Shown here in pieces: positions 12,013 through 22,247 of a DNA stretch of 64,000 nt. A program made the position numbers and the translations under genes. Every line of letters begins with the position of its first letter. Within the stretch, counting starts at the first letter, position 1. Under the pieces are notes generated by a model that made no database searches, was not told where the DNA came from, and saw only the letters and a program-made list of their open reading frames with translations. Source of the DNA: Hybos culiciformis (Eukaryota > Arthropoda > Insecta > Diptera > Hybotidae); NCBI GenBank assembly GCA_964007475.1, contig OZ023273.1:137799308-137863307 (forward strand), read 5' to 3'.

Positions 12013-12255
12013 GTCTGCTGAGAAATGAAACAACGTATGATATTTATACGTCATTATTCGATTCCTCGTACTCGATTTTATAAGTACAACTATTTTGCAA
12101 TATTCTTAATGTTGATTGAAATGTTTTTTTTAGATGAAAATTTTAAGTTACTTGATATTTTTGCATACGTTTTTTTTAATTTTCAAATCTTTAAACTCAA
12201 ATTACTCGAAACTATACTTTTCATTATATGTACATTGTTTCATTTCTCAGCAGAC
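12013..12255. repeat. Perfect 21-bp inverted repeat, 201-bp spacer
   Basis: Left arm 12013-12033 begins GTCTGCTGAGAAATGAAAC. Right arm 12235-12255 is its exact reverse complement, ending ..TTTCTCAGCAGAC. No matching target duplication is found outside the arms (AATAAA on the left, GATAAC on the right), so a MITE is not proven. The spacer is AT-rich. The structure could be a small fold-back element or an inverted copy of the sequence around the right arm. Confidence 0.6.
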
Positions 12256-12339
12256 GATAACATCTACGGAATGAGACAAAAAAGGATGAAACCTAAACTA
12301 ATAGACATATTACGTTCCTCGTTCAAGTTAGATAAATAA
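12251..12339 (+). CDS. Possible orphan terminal exon (low confidence)
   Basis: A good acceptor-like tract (TTGTTTCATTTCTCAG) precedes a frame open to a stop, ending ADDNIYGMRQKRMKPKLIDI and then LRSSFKLDK. The composition is richer in basic residues and less AT-driven than neighbouring chance frames. No upstream exon can be identified and I do not recognise the peptide. The acceptor lies inside the 21-bp inverted repeat, which is a reason for doubt. Confidence 0.15.
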
Positions 12340-13108
12340 AGGTAAAGTTTTTTTGTCCTTTCACTTCTCTTTTATACTTGCTGTTAGGTGTTAGCCGTCT
12401 TTATTTCATATAGGTTAAAATTAATTTTGACTTTCGATTAGAGATTTCTTGATCAAATGAATATATAAGCTTGAAAATTCTTAAACATTCTAAAAAAAAA
12501 AAAAATTTCAAAAAAAATATCGTGATCTTTTTTATCTTACACAATTTTATCAAGAATATAAATTTTTAAAAATTTTAAATGATTTTTGGGTGTCGTCTTG
12601 TATATTTGTTGATAAATTTTATTTTTTTTTTATTTATCATAAAAAATAAATAAATTCATGGTCCATCAGGGAAAAAGATTTCAAAAAAAAAAAAAAAGGA
12701 ACGTGTATTTCATTTATTCTTTTTTTTTGTTTGGTTAAATGTCTTCAGGTGTTCCGTCATTATAATTATTTTTATGTTTGAATTTTTCGGGCGCTATTAG
12801 AAACGCGGCAGACAAAAGTAAAAAAAAAAAAAAACAACAAAAAATTAAAAAACAAAAATTTCGCAATCTGAATTTTTATTTTTAAATTTTAAAATTTTCA
12901 GCCATAATTTATTTCAAAATTTTAGAAACAAATGTTTGACTTTTTAATTTGGCTTCTGAATTTAATAGTTCGATTTTAAAAAATCTATAATGGACAATTT
13001 AGTTTTATGCGTAGAATATGCTTTGCATTTTTATTTTTCCTTATTTTATTATATTATGTATGTACTTATCTTATATTTTTTCGGAATTTTAAATGCCATA
13101 CTTGACAG

Positions 13109-13247
13109 CGAATTAAGACAAAAGAGATACCGAGTTAAATCCAATGCTCAGCTTATCGGATTTAAAAATTTATTAGTTTTACTTGGAACTTTATTATCAG
13201 CACAAGGATTTTATTCGTCCATGAAAACAGAAACATTTCTGGATTGA
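13109..13247 (+). CDS. Possible orphan exon with stop (low confidence)
   Basis: Following CCATACTTGACAG, a frame reads ELRQKRYRVKSNAQLIGF, then a hydrophobic run (KNLLVLLGTLLSAQGFY), and stops after FLD. Codons are more mixed than the AT-driven frames around it. An 85-codon ATG frame starting at 12990 covers it, but its N-terminal half is low-complexity Phe/Tyr/Leu. It may be the last exon of an unseen gene, a decayed fragment or chance. I do not recognise the sequence. Confidence 0.15.
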
Positions 13248-15737
13248 GAATATAGTCAAAATCAAACATGGAAACGATTTGGTTTATGTTCTTATCTGAC
13301 CTCAATGTGAAAATAAATTGAAATCGAAAAACTATTGAAATTTTTTATACTTAAATTAATTATTTATTTTAATTCAAATTTGACAATTTTTATTGTTTTT
13401 TTTTTATAATAGTGTGTATTGTATATTTTATATGCATTGCATATAAAGTTACAGTTTTAAAGTTTTATCTAAGAGTTCGAATTAGTGCTAAATTTCTAGA
13501 CATTATATTTATTATTATAAATAAAATTTCCATTGAAATCTTCAATATTTTCTAAGTAATATCAATTAATTTTATAGAGCATAGTTACTTCAATATTATA
13601 ACAACTGTGGGGCTCATTTATTCTGAAAAAAAAAAAACTGCATTCCATTAGCGATTAAAAAACTTTGCCACTATTAATTTTTATTTATTTTATGGATAAA
13701 AAAAAAAGAAATTTTTATGAATAGAAAGATGAGTCGTCAATTTGAGAAGACGAAAAAAATACATACTATTATATACATTATATCTATAGTAAATATATAT
13801 TATTTTCCACATTACATTGATAAATTCTCCAACATTCCATTTCGGTATCAAAAAAAAAAAAAGAATCCATTCAATAAAAATTAAAAAAAAAGAAGAAAAA
13901 TCGTTTTAAGCGGATTAAATATCCTCATTTTTTTTTTTTTTTCAACATTAACATTACAGAAGCAACAGTTTTTTTTGTCTGAAAGTTATGTTAGTGAACA
14001 GTAGTTACCACCTTTACCAAAAAAAAAATTTAATTAAGAAAATTCTGTAGAATGGTTTCATATCTTCGAAAAAAATGTCATATAGATTATAGACAATTTC
14101 ACATATATATTGACATTATATGAATTTTAAGTGTAATAGTTGTTAAAATAAATAAATCGAAAAAAATTGTATACGAATATTTGATTTTAAAACATTTTAA
14201 ATTGACAAAATAATTCTTTGGTTGACCAATTTGAAAAATTTTAATTATAATTATAAGATAGAAAAATGGTTCAAGTATACACTCTTGTCTGCTTTTCTAT
14301 CGGTCTGTTTGTTCGTCTGATCATTTATTCGACTTTCTGGACCTAAAATATTCATAACTATTAAACAATCTCTTGACCGTTTTCTGGTGCAAATTATTTT
14401 CAGACAAACTTCAAATAGTTATTTAAAGTGTTAACTACGGTCCTTATAGAAAATTTTTATCCTTATGAATTAAGGCAGCTAGCTGTGTTTTAAGTGCTAA
14501 AGAGCTAAAGAGTATTGTAAACTCAAGTTTGGAAATAGTTCAAATTATTTCTAAAACTTAATAGTTTTCTTTCTACATTGTGCATATAAAAAACATGTTG
14601 AAACAAAAATAATAATTTTTTTTTATTAAGAAATTCATCTGACAATTTAGCCGTTGTGCTTCAGGTGGAAAAAGTCAGCCTGGATATTTTAAGACCAACA
14701 GTTTTTTTTGGTAATTTGTGCCTTTTTTTTTTAAATTATCGTGAGTTCGATTTATTTTTTTTTTATTGTAATTTAATACTTTAATCAGAATTATTTTTTT
14801 TTCATTTATTTCAGATATGGCTATTTAAGAAAAAAAAAACAACAAAATAACTAAATTAAACAGAAATCTTAAATTTTGGAAATGAATCATAAATTTTTTA
14901 ATCGATAAAAAAGAGAAAATACAAAATTAATTTGATCACTGCCCAGTCCTTTAAAATTAAATTAATTCTTTAACAAATGTATGTATAATGAAAATAATGA
15001 TAATTCTTATTAAATTGATAATGATTTCAAACCACATTATAATTATATAAATATCATAAGTAAGTATTTAAGTAAATTTAGCTTGATGACAAAAATTATT
15101 TTCTTAATATAATTTTGAAAACTGAAAATGAAGTTAGAATTCAATCTAATTAATTCGAATCTAATTCGAATCTAATTCGAATATACTTCTATAAGGATTT
15201 CAAAAAAGTTAAGAATACAATAATATGTTTATTGATGATTTTAAAATTGTATAACTTTGTTTAACGAATTTATCCAAATAAATATGCACTAAATAATACC
15301 TGCACAATTGTTATATATCTACTTTGAAAATGGAAAAATAAAAATTTTGTGGTTGATAAAACAAAATTGAAATACACAAACAGTATTTATCATTTTAATG
15401 AATTTCATTTTTATTTAACCAACAAAGATATCCATTTATTGCAAAACAAACCAAAAAAAATAAAAATAATAATAATAAAAAAAAAACATCTTATTATTCC
15501 TAAGATACTCATAAGGTTCTTTTTTTTTCTTTTAGCAATAAGTCATTAAATTGGATGGCAATGTATTCAATTTTGACTGCAACATATGTAGACATGATTG
15601 TTTTGAATTTATTTTCATTCTTTTTATGTGATTTTTGATCATTTGTTATTTTAACTTATTCATTGGTTTCGTTGTAATCATGTAATTTTATATTTTTGCA
15701 ACAAAATATAATTTTTGTTTTTGTTTTGTGTAAATAG
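13248..15737. other. AT-rich non-coding DNA with faint old repeat debris
   Basis: No gene is visible. The patch 14270-14520 (CTTTTCTATCGGTCTGTTTG and following) is less AT-rich and resembles the GTCTGTC-rich debris of decayed fly transposons; similar patches are at 29640-29800 and 38740-38770. There is a three-fold tandem of TCGAATCTAAT near 15149-15180. Confidence 0.45.
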
Positions 15738-15777
15738 GCATTATTATAATTTCACGATTGAAACCACAAAACCAGTG
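15738..15777 (+). CDS. Possible 40-nt internal exon (low confidence)
   Basis: A T-rich tract ending TAAATAG precedes 40 nt, which are followed by GTAAGTG, a consensus donor. One frame reads HYYNFTIETTKPV with one base left over. Exon-like signals on both sides of so short a stretch are suggestive but can occur by chance. The partner exons are not identified. The hAT-like element starts 46 bp downstream and would lie in the following intron. Confidence 0.15.
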
Positions 15778-15815
15778 GTAAGTGTTATTGCTATTGGCTT
15801 ACAAAATAGACTGAA

Positions 15816-15823
15816 CATAGACC
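15816..15823. repeat. 8-bp target-site duplication, left (CATAGACC)
   Basis: Exact direct copy of 16668-16675 on the far side of the 844-bp element. Confidence 0.75.
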
Positions 15824-16667
15824 CATGGGCGCCGCCAGGATTTTTTATAAGGTGGTGCATGTGAAAATTATTATTTTAATTTTACAAAGTCTTTGACATA
15901 TTGCGGGTTCATCACTAAGTTACAATTTCCAACAACCTTAACTTAAATTACATTTTGATTTTAGGAAAAATCATTTGCAAAACAATATTTTGAATTCATG
16001 ACAAAATTCATCTCAGCATGCTGATGCGATGCTCAAAACTTTTTAAGATTATTTCTCACCAGGGCTGCCAGATGGAATAAATTAAATTTCCTCAAATTTT
16101 TAAAAAATTTCCCCAAAACAGACACTTTTTTAAAAAAAAATCCTCAAAATTATTTTTTTTATATTTTTGTGTACTAAAATTTTTTTTGCCCTAAATTAGA
16201 AAAAAAAATTTGTTTAACGGTTTTACTCACTGCAGTTTTACCCCAAAAACAACTTATTTTTGCAAGATTTCCTCAAATTTTTAATGTGTTTAGATTTTAT
16301 ACGGTACTTATATGTTGTAAATCAAAAAGTTTACTTTCAACAATGGATTTTGAGTTCAACGTACGTAGAAGAATATCGTAATGATATCAATTTCTTAAAA
16401 TCATTAGGGTAAAAAAAATTTACGAGTCTGAAATTTTAAATATTGTTGACTGCCAACGTTAGTACAATATTTCTTAATTTCTTCAAATTTTCCTCAGAAA
16501 AAAATATTTTCCTAAAATTTTTCTCCACGTTTTTTTTACTTTCTTTTTCTCCCGGAATTTTGAATCCTTTTGTCAAAATTAACAATTTTATCAAAATTTT
16601 AATAACATTTTTATCAAAGAAAGGTGGTGCAGTTGCACCACCTTGCACCATACTGCCGGTGCCCATG
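15824..16667. mobile_element. Non-autonomous hAT-like element, 844 bp
   Basis: The left end reads CATGGGCGCCGCCAGGAT and the right end, reverse complemented, CATGGGCACCGGCAGTAT; 15 of 18 positions match. Both ends continue to a shared inner motif AAGGTGGTGCA. CATAGACC flanks both sides as an exact 8-bp direct repeat, the duplication length of the hAT superfamily. Near the right end GGTGGTGCAGTTGCACCACC (16623-16642) forms a tight hairpin. No transposase fragment is recognised inside, so it depends on an enzyme made elsewhere. The two open frames of about 85 codons inside it are chance frames through the terminal sequence. Confidence 0.7.
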
Positions 16668-16675
16668 CATAGACC
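16668..16675. repeat. 8-bp target-site duplication, right (CATAGACC)
   Basis: Exact direct copy of 15816-15823. Confidence 0.75.
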
Positions 16676-19179
16676 TCTCTCTCTCACAAATTATAGTTTT
16701 AGGCTTTGAAATACAAACACAAATTATTAGTTAGTAAATATATTAGCTCAAGCTTTATTTAATTTCTGAAAAAAGAAATATGATTAAAAAAATATTTTAA
16801 TAAACATTACAATGAAAGAATGTTATTTTCTTATTTTTCTGATTGATTACATATTTTTAGGAGATTTATTTTTAAATCAGATCAGAACATTGTTACATTT
16901 ATTTTTATATATGTATTCATTTATTTTATTAATATTATACAATTATAACTTATTTATATTTTTAATTTGTATTTTTGCATTAAAATTATTATTATTAAAA
17001 TTCCTTAAAACTAAGTTTAAAAGAAAAAAAAATTAAGATGTTAAAAGAGAACCTGAAAATATTATCTTTGCTGTTGTAATATGTTTGGCACATCGGAAAT
17101 AGGTGACATAAGCCAACCATCCAATTTTACAAAAAAAAAATTAATTTTATTATGTAACATGTACATGATATTATAATTTTAACAAAATTATTATAATTAT
17201 TTATTTTGATAATATTTCTTGTTTATTTTAAATTTGAGTTTCAAAATCATTGAGCTTTATTTTATTTACTTTTCTCTGATGCTATATTATAAGAAAATGC
17301 AAAACAAAATTGCCCTGCCATAATCATTATTTTATATATTGAAAAAATTTTCCACATTATTATTTGTATTAAAAATTCTAGAATTTACAATGTTGATATA
17401 ATATTTCTTGTCTAGAATAAATTCTTTGCGGCGGCGGCGGTATCATCATAATAATAACACAATTTTTTCACATAATGAAAATTGAACTTTTTTTTTATAA
17501 TATTATTTATTTATTCTTCCATCTAAATAAAGAGACTTCATCAAGTCAATCTAATAATTTATTTTATACTTTGCTATTGGTGGAATTGAATACGTTGATT
17601 TTTTACTCTATCTCTACCGTAGTATTATTATAATTATAGAGATAGGTATGGAACTTACAATATTATATACATTGATGACATTTCATTAAAACTAAATTCC
17701 CAATAAAATTTGTTATATGTAGAAATTTATAAAAAACAAATTGTTAAAATAAAACATTTGCAGCGAAATTCTCTCATTAAAAAACATATTTGGAGATTCA
17801 ATAATTTTAGAATATATCTGAAAAATCAAAGATTGAGTAGGTACCAAGGATCAACTTAGTCAGAGTCTAAAAATAAGTAAAACTATACGCTACGAAATTA
17901 AGAAAAATTTAGTAATATCATTTAGTAATTTCATTGAAGATTTAGTTTACAAATATAGAAAACAGCATTAAGATTTAAAGCAGAAGAATTATTAATGATT
18001 GTCGAAATTGCATTTTTAAGTATTTTTATTTAATAATCACAAAGAAAATTTTTTCTTATGAGCTTGTAAAAATTACACTATCTTAATCGTAAGGACTAAA
18101 AATAAGCCGGGAGAAATAGTCTACCTGTTATATGTCAAAACAAGAAATGTTAATTTAAAAAGGAAATTAATTTGCAAAAATAGGTCTAACTTTAGTAAAG
18201 CTTAAGTTCATCAGTTAAACCCAAATAAAACATAAGCACCACAAAATTAGTGAATTTTATAGCCAATGTAACTTGCAAATCAGTCCCATATCGTAAATTT
18301 TCATTATCTCCAAATGCATTTATTTAAAATGCTAAATAAATAATATTTGCTTTTCAAATGTATTTATTTGAATAATTTCTAACAGACAAGATAATTCATC
18401 CTATTTAAAAAATTTACATGTCAGTACGTTTTTTACTACATTGATCGTTATAATGTAGTTCTGATATTTCATTAGTTTTTCATAAAAATCACACATACAC
18501 AACACTTGCCTAATACTACTTATAATATATTTAACGAAAACAAAAATTTCTCCTTTAATCGTCGAAAATTATGATATTTTGTAAAAATGTTGCCAAAATA
18601 ATTATTTTGATCATATTTGAGGATAAATAACTAAAAAGTACAGTTATTAAATTATAAATTTTATAAATATTTCTTTTATGTTTTTACTTTCAAATCGATC
18701 ACTAATTAAAAATTCAACAAGTAAAAAAAACGTCATAAGTGAGAAATGCCAAAAAAGCATAAATTCTGATAATTATAACATTAAATTATTAAAGTTGATG
18801 AAATTTTATATTTTCGCTCAGCGGGCAGAAATTTTTTTTTGTACACATGATTATAATGTTCATAATATATCATTAGCACTAATGGAACTCTAAAAACTTA
18901 TCCTATGTTACACTTTTTTTTCTTAATTAATTCCCTTTTAAACATTTTGTTTTTATTTATTAATTTATTAAATTCTATAATATAATATTTTTTTTTTTAA
19001 ATTAAATTTTAATTGCTCATGAAAATATTATATATTTTTTATACCTAAGAATTAATTAATAATTCGATTTATGAATTTTTATTGAAATTTTGAAAGCAGA
19101 AGATTGTAACATAGTTTCGTTTGTTTGTTTTTATGATCGTTATCCTGATCGAACTTTGAGTGTACATTTTGATATTTAT
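16676..19179. other. AT-rich non-coding DNA
   Basis: No supported gene is seen. The 74-codon frame at 16812-17036 is hydrophobic, dominated by Leu, Ile, Phe and Tyr, and looks like composition rather than a protein. A short GGC run (GCGGCGGCGGCGG) near 17429 stands out in this background. Confidence 0.5.
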
Positions 19180-19640
19180 AGTAGATTATTGAATATGTAA
19201 ACTAAATTTGTTATTAATTAAGAGTTCTGTATACACAAAAATACATTGACACGAGTCAATACTTATATCACGAGACCGAAGGTAGAGTGATATAAATTGA
19301 CAAGTGTCAATATATTTTTGTGTAAATACAGAACGAGTTGTATAACAAATTTTGTTTACATATCCAATATACTGTTTTAATTGCAAAGAGAGAATATTTT
19401 TTGTTCTCATTTTTTCTCTTTTTTTTTTTTTGTATTTGGCTGTATTGAAATATTGTGAGAGATATTATGTTTGTTTAGGTATTACGTAATATTCAATACG
19501 AAACATCTAAATGATTTCATTATTTACGCTGATGCATCTAAATTTTTTCATTATATACGCTGATGCATTGACGCATATAATACTCCATTTAGTGATCTAA
19601 ATTCTATAGCACTAAATACAACATAACGATCCCCAACGCA
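19180..19640 (+). repeat. Fold-back repeat family, copy A (best preserved)
   Basis: A large hairpin fills about 19180-19374. The left arm (ATGTAAAC..AAATTTGTTAT..TTCTGTATAC..ACAAAAATA..TTGACAC..GTCAAT..ATATCAC) pairs with the right arm read in reverse complement. A GAGACCGAAGGTAGA-like apex lies at about 19272-19286. A tail shared with the copy at 9508 follows (CTGTATTGAAATATTGTGAG at 19440). Within the tail, a 31-bp unit beginning CATCTAAAT and ending ACGCTGATG is tandemly duplicated at 19504-19534 and 19535-19565. There is no coding capacity. The outer ends are estimates. Confidence 0.65.
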
Positions 19641-22183
19641 TTAAAATATATTATTATATACTTTATTTAAATATAGTATTATATATTTTAATATAGTAGA
19701 TATATTAATATAATATGTATTGTACGTGTACCATTGATTAAGAATACACAAAGACAATCAACCTCTTACAACATATTTTTTGCTCTTTTTTGGTGTTTTT
19801 ATTTGAAAGTGTAAAACGAAATAAAATTATTTTTATAAATTGATTATTATCGGTGTATTAAAAGTATTTTATTTTGTTTTACTATAAAAATGCATTAAAA
19901 AAGAGATATATGAAATTGAAATTGTTTTAAGTATCCTTAATCAATGGTATTACAAATTGTAATTTTGAACGAAAATTAGAATAAGATAATAGAAATATTT
20001 GTATATCTTTTACTTAGTGAATCCTTATATTTTAAAACTTTAACTTTAAATAGGGTATCAATTATATCAATAGTATATAAAAGAACATTCAACTCAGGAA
20101 TGAGAATTTTAAGGAATTTATTTTGTCTACTAATAAAATTATGTGAACATTTATTAAATTTCAAATAAAAATAATACAATTCAACTCATTTATAGTTTCG
20201 GAAACTAAATTAAAGTTAAGATATCAAATTGATTTTTATTTGACCAAAAAAAAATTTTATATGATTGACACCCTGTAAACGTTAAATATTTTTTCTTCTT
20301 AAATGAATTTCAGTATTTAATTTTAGTTTGAATTATTATAACTGAAGGTTTTAACGCACATTCTTCTTCTAAAAACGAAATGCGCCAAAAAATATATATC
20401 TACATATTAAACATTATAACATATTTGGACCATACATACAAATAATGTATGTATATAGAATGTAAAATGTATATATAATATATAATAAACGCAAGAAATA
20501 AGGATTTATTGAAAATGGCAAGAGCTACATGAATATAAAGTTTCATAAAAATGTCTTATTAATTAACCACGAATTGATTTAATAAAATATTTATAAAATA
20601 ATTGCTTTTGTATATACGAAAACATTTAAAAAAAAATTTATAAAAAAAAAATTTATTATGGAATTAGGAAAAAATTATGAAAATATCTCTACTGGATATT
20701 TTTGTTATTTTAAATTTTATTTTCGTTTAAATTTTTCATTTAATATCAAAAGTGATTCAAAAATTTTTTCTTAAATTTAAAGGAATTTTAAAAATTTATG
20801 TTTTTCGAAAAAACATTAATGCTAGGGCCCAGGAGTCTCTAGAAGTGATTGAAAATATTTTCATAATATCTTATTTTCACAAAAAGTTATAATTTTACCT
20901 CCTTGCTTTTCGAACGTGATCTTTTATATAAAGCGAACTTTATGTCAAGTATAATTTCCCTGTATAATCAAGATCATGGAAAATATTTCTCTAGCAATGA
21001 ATAAATGCGTGAATAATGTATCCTTAGTATAAAATAAATAAAAAAAAAAACAATTAATTAGTGATAAAATTTAACTATTTAACACAAAATTGATCTTGAG
21101 AAATTTTTGCGGCAGCTGGGAGTATCTTAAGCTTTTCAATTTGTTTAATCTTAATTAGTATTGAAATAAAATTAAACTATAAAATTCTATGAAATATAGA
21201 ATGAGGGACTGAGAAAATTGCTAAAAGTTCAAATTATTTAAATTAAATTATACATTTAAGTTATCTCGTCTTGTGTAGTTTTAGAGTTTTCACGAATCCT
21301 GATGACAATTCTTCAAATCTTACTCTAAAATTTTTATAATTAATTATAAATTAATGTCATTTTTATACTCTTTGAATTCAATTCATGAAAAAAAAATATA
21401 AAAAGAAGAAGCTTCAATTTTACTGAATTTTATGATTTTTTTTTTCTGACGATCTTTTTTTTTAGAAAATACAAAAAAAAAAAAGAAATAAATAATAAAT
21501 TAATATAACTTCAAAAATTACAATAAAAAAAGGAATAACGATGAATATATTCTGCAAAAACTAATTTATAAGCACGAGTATTAAATGGCAAATTTGAAAC
21601 TAGTTTTTGCTTTACAAAATTTTTATTTTTTTATTATGGTTTTGGTTTATAAACTGTGCGAAAGTTCTTTTAATATTTCAAAAATCAATAATTGTTTTTG
21701 TAATTTTTTTTTTTTTTCAAAACTTTTATGTATAGGTATGTTCATTTGCCTGTTTTTATGTTGTTGAACGGCTATGAAAGAATCAAAAAATAAAATCAGT
21801 CTAAAATTAGTGTTATTTTTTATTTTCGGTTAAATCTATAATAAAGAGTTGATGGTATATGATGTATCGCATTTACCCATTAAAATGTCACAAACGTTAA
21901 GAGCCCGCAAAATTATATAATATTAAAAATTTAATATAATGCGTATATAGAAAGAAAATTATATCTTTGATTATTATAATAAAAGGTGTGATCTATACAA
22001 ATTAAATTTAATTCTCGTTTAAAAATAATAAGAAGAATAAAAATATAAATTGCTTTTTAAATCATTCATCAATTATTTGCCGATTAAATGTAAAAAAAAA
22101 AAAAAATCTTAAAAATACTTAACAGAAAAGTGGAAGTTATTTGCATAATACTGTACAGTTATTATGTCAAAATGGGCAGATTT
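19641..22183. other. AT-rich non-coding DNA
   Basis: No gene is visible. Open frames of 60-70 codons are low complexity. ATAC/GTAT-rich microsatellite tracts occur around 20400-20490. Confidence 0.55.
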
Positions 22184-22247
22184 ACATATATATATTTTGG
22201 GCATGACAGTTGACTGACATATATATTTTGGGAATGACAGTTGACTG
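22184..22247. repeat. Tandem duplication of a 31-33 bp unit
   Basis: Unit 1 (22184-22216) and unit 2 (22217-22247) both run from ACATATATA through TTTTGGG to ATGACAGTTGACTG. They differ by a 2-bp TA change and one substitution, which suggests a recent local duplication. Confidence 0.8.

Noticed and set aside
16060..16076. CAGGGCTGCCAGATGG as the left end of a second, nested hAT element
   Set aside because: No matching inverted end or target duplication was found, so it is mentioned only as a possibility.
16436..16709. Two overlapping open frames of 83-88 codons on opposite strands
   Set aside because: Both run through the terminal sequence of the 844-bp hAT-like element, and the GC-rich residues come from its end and hairpin.
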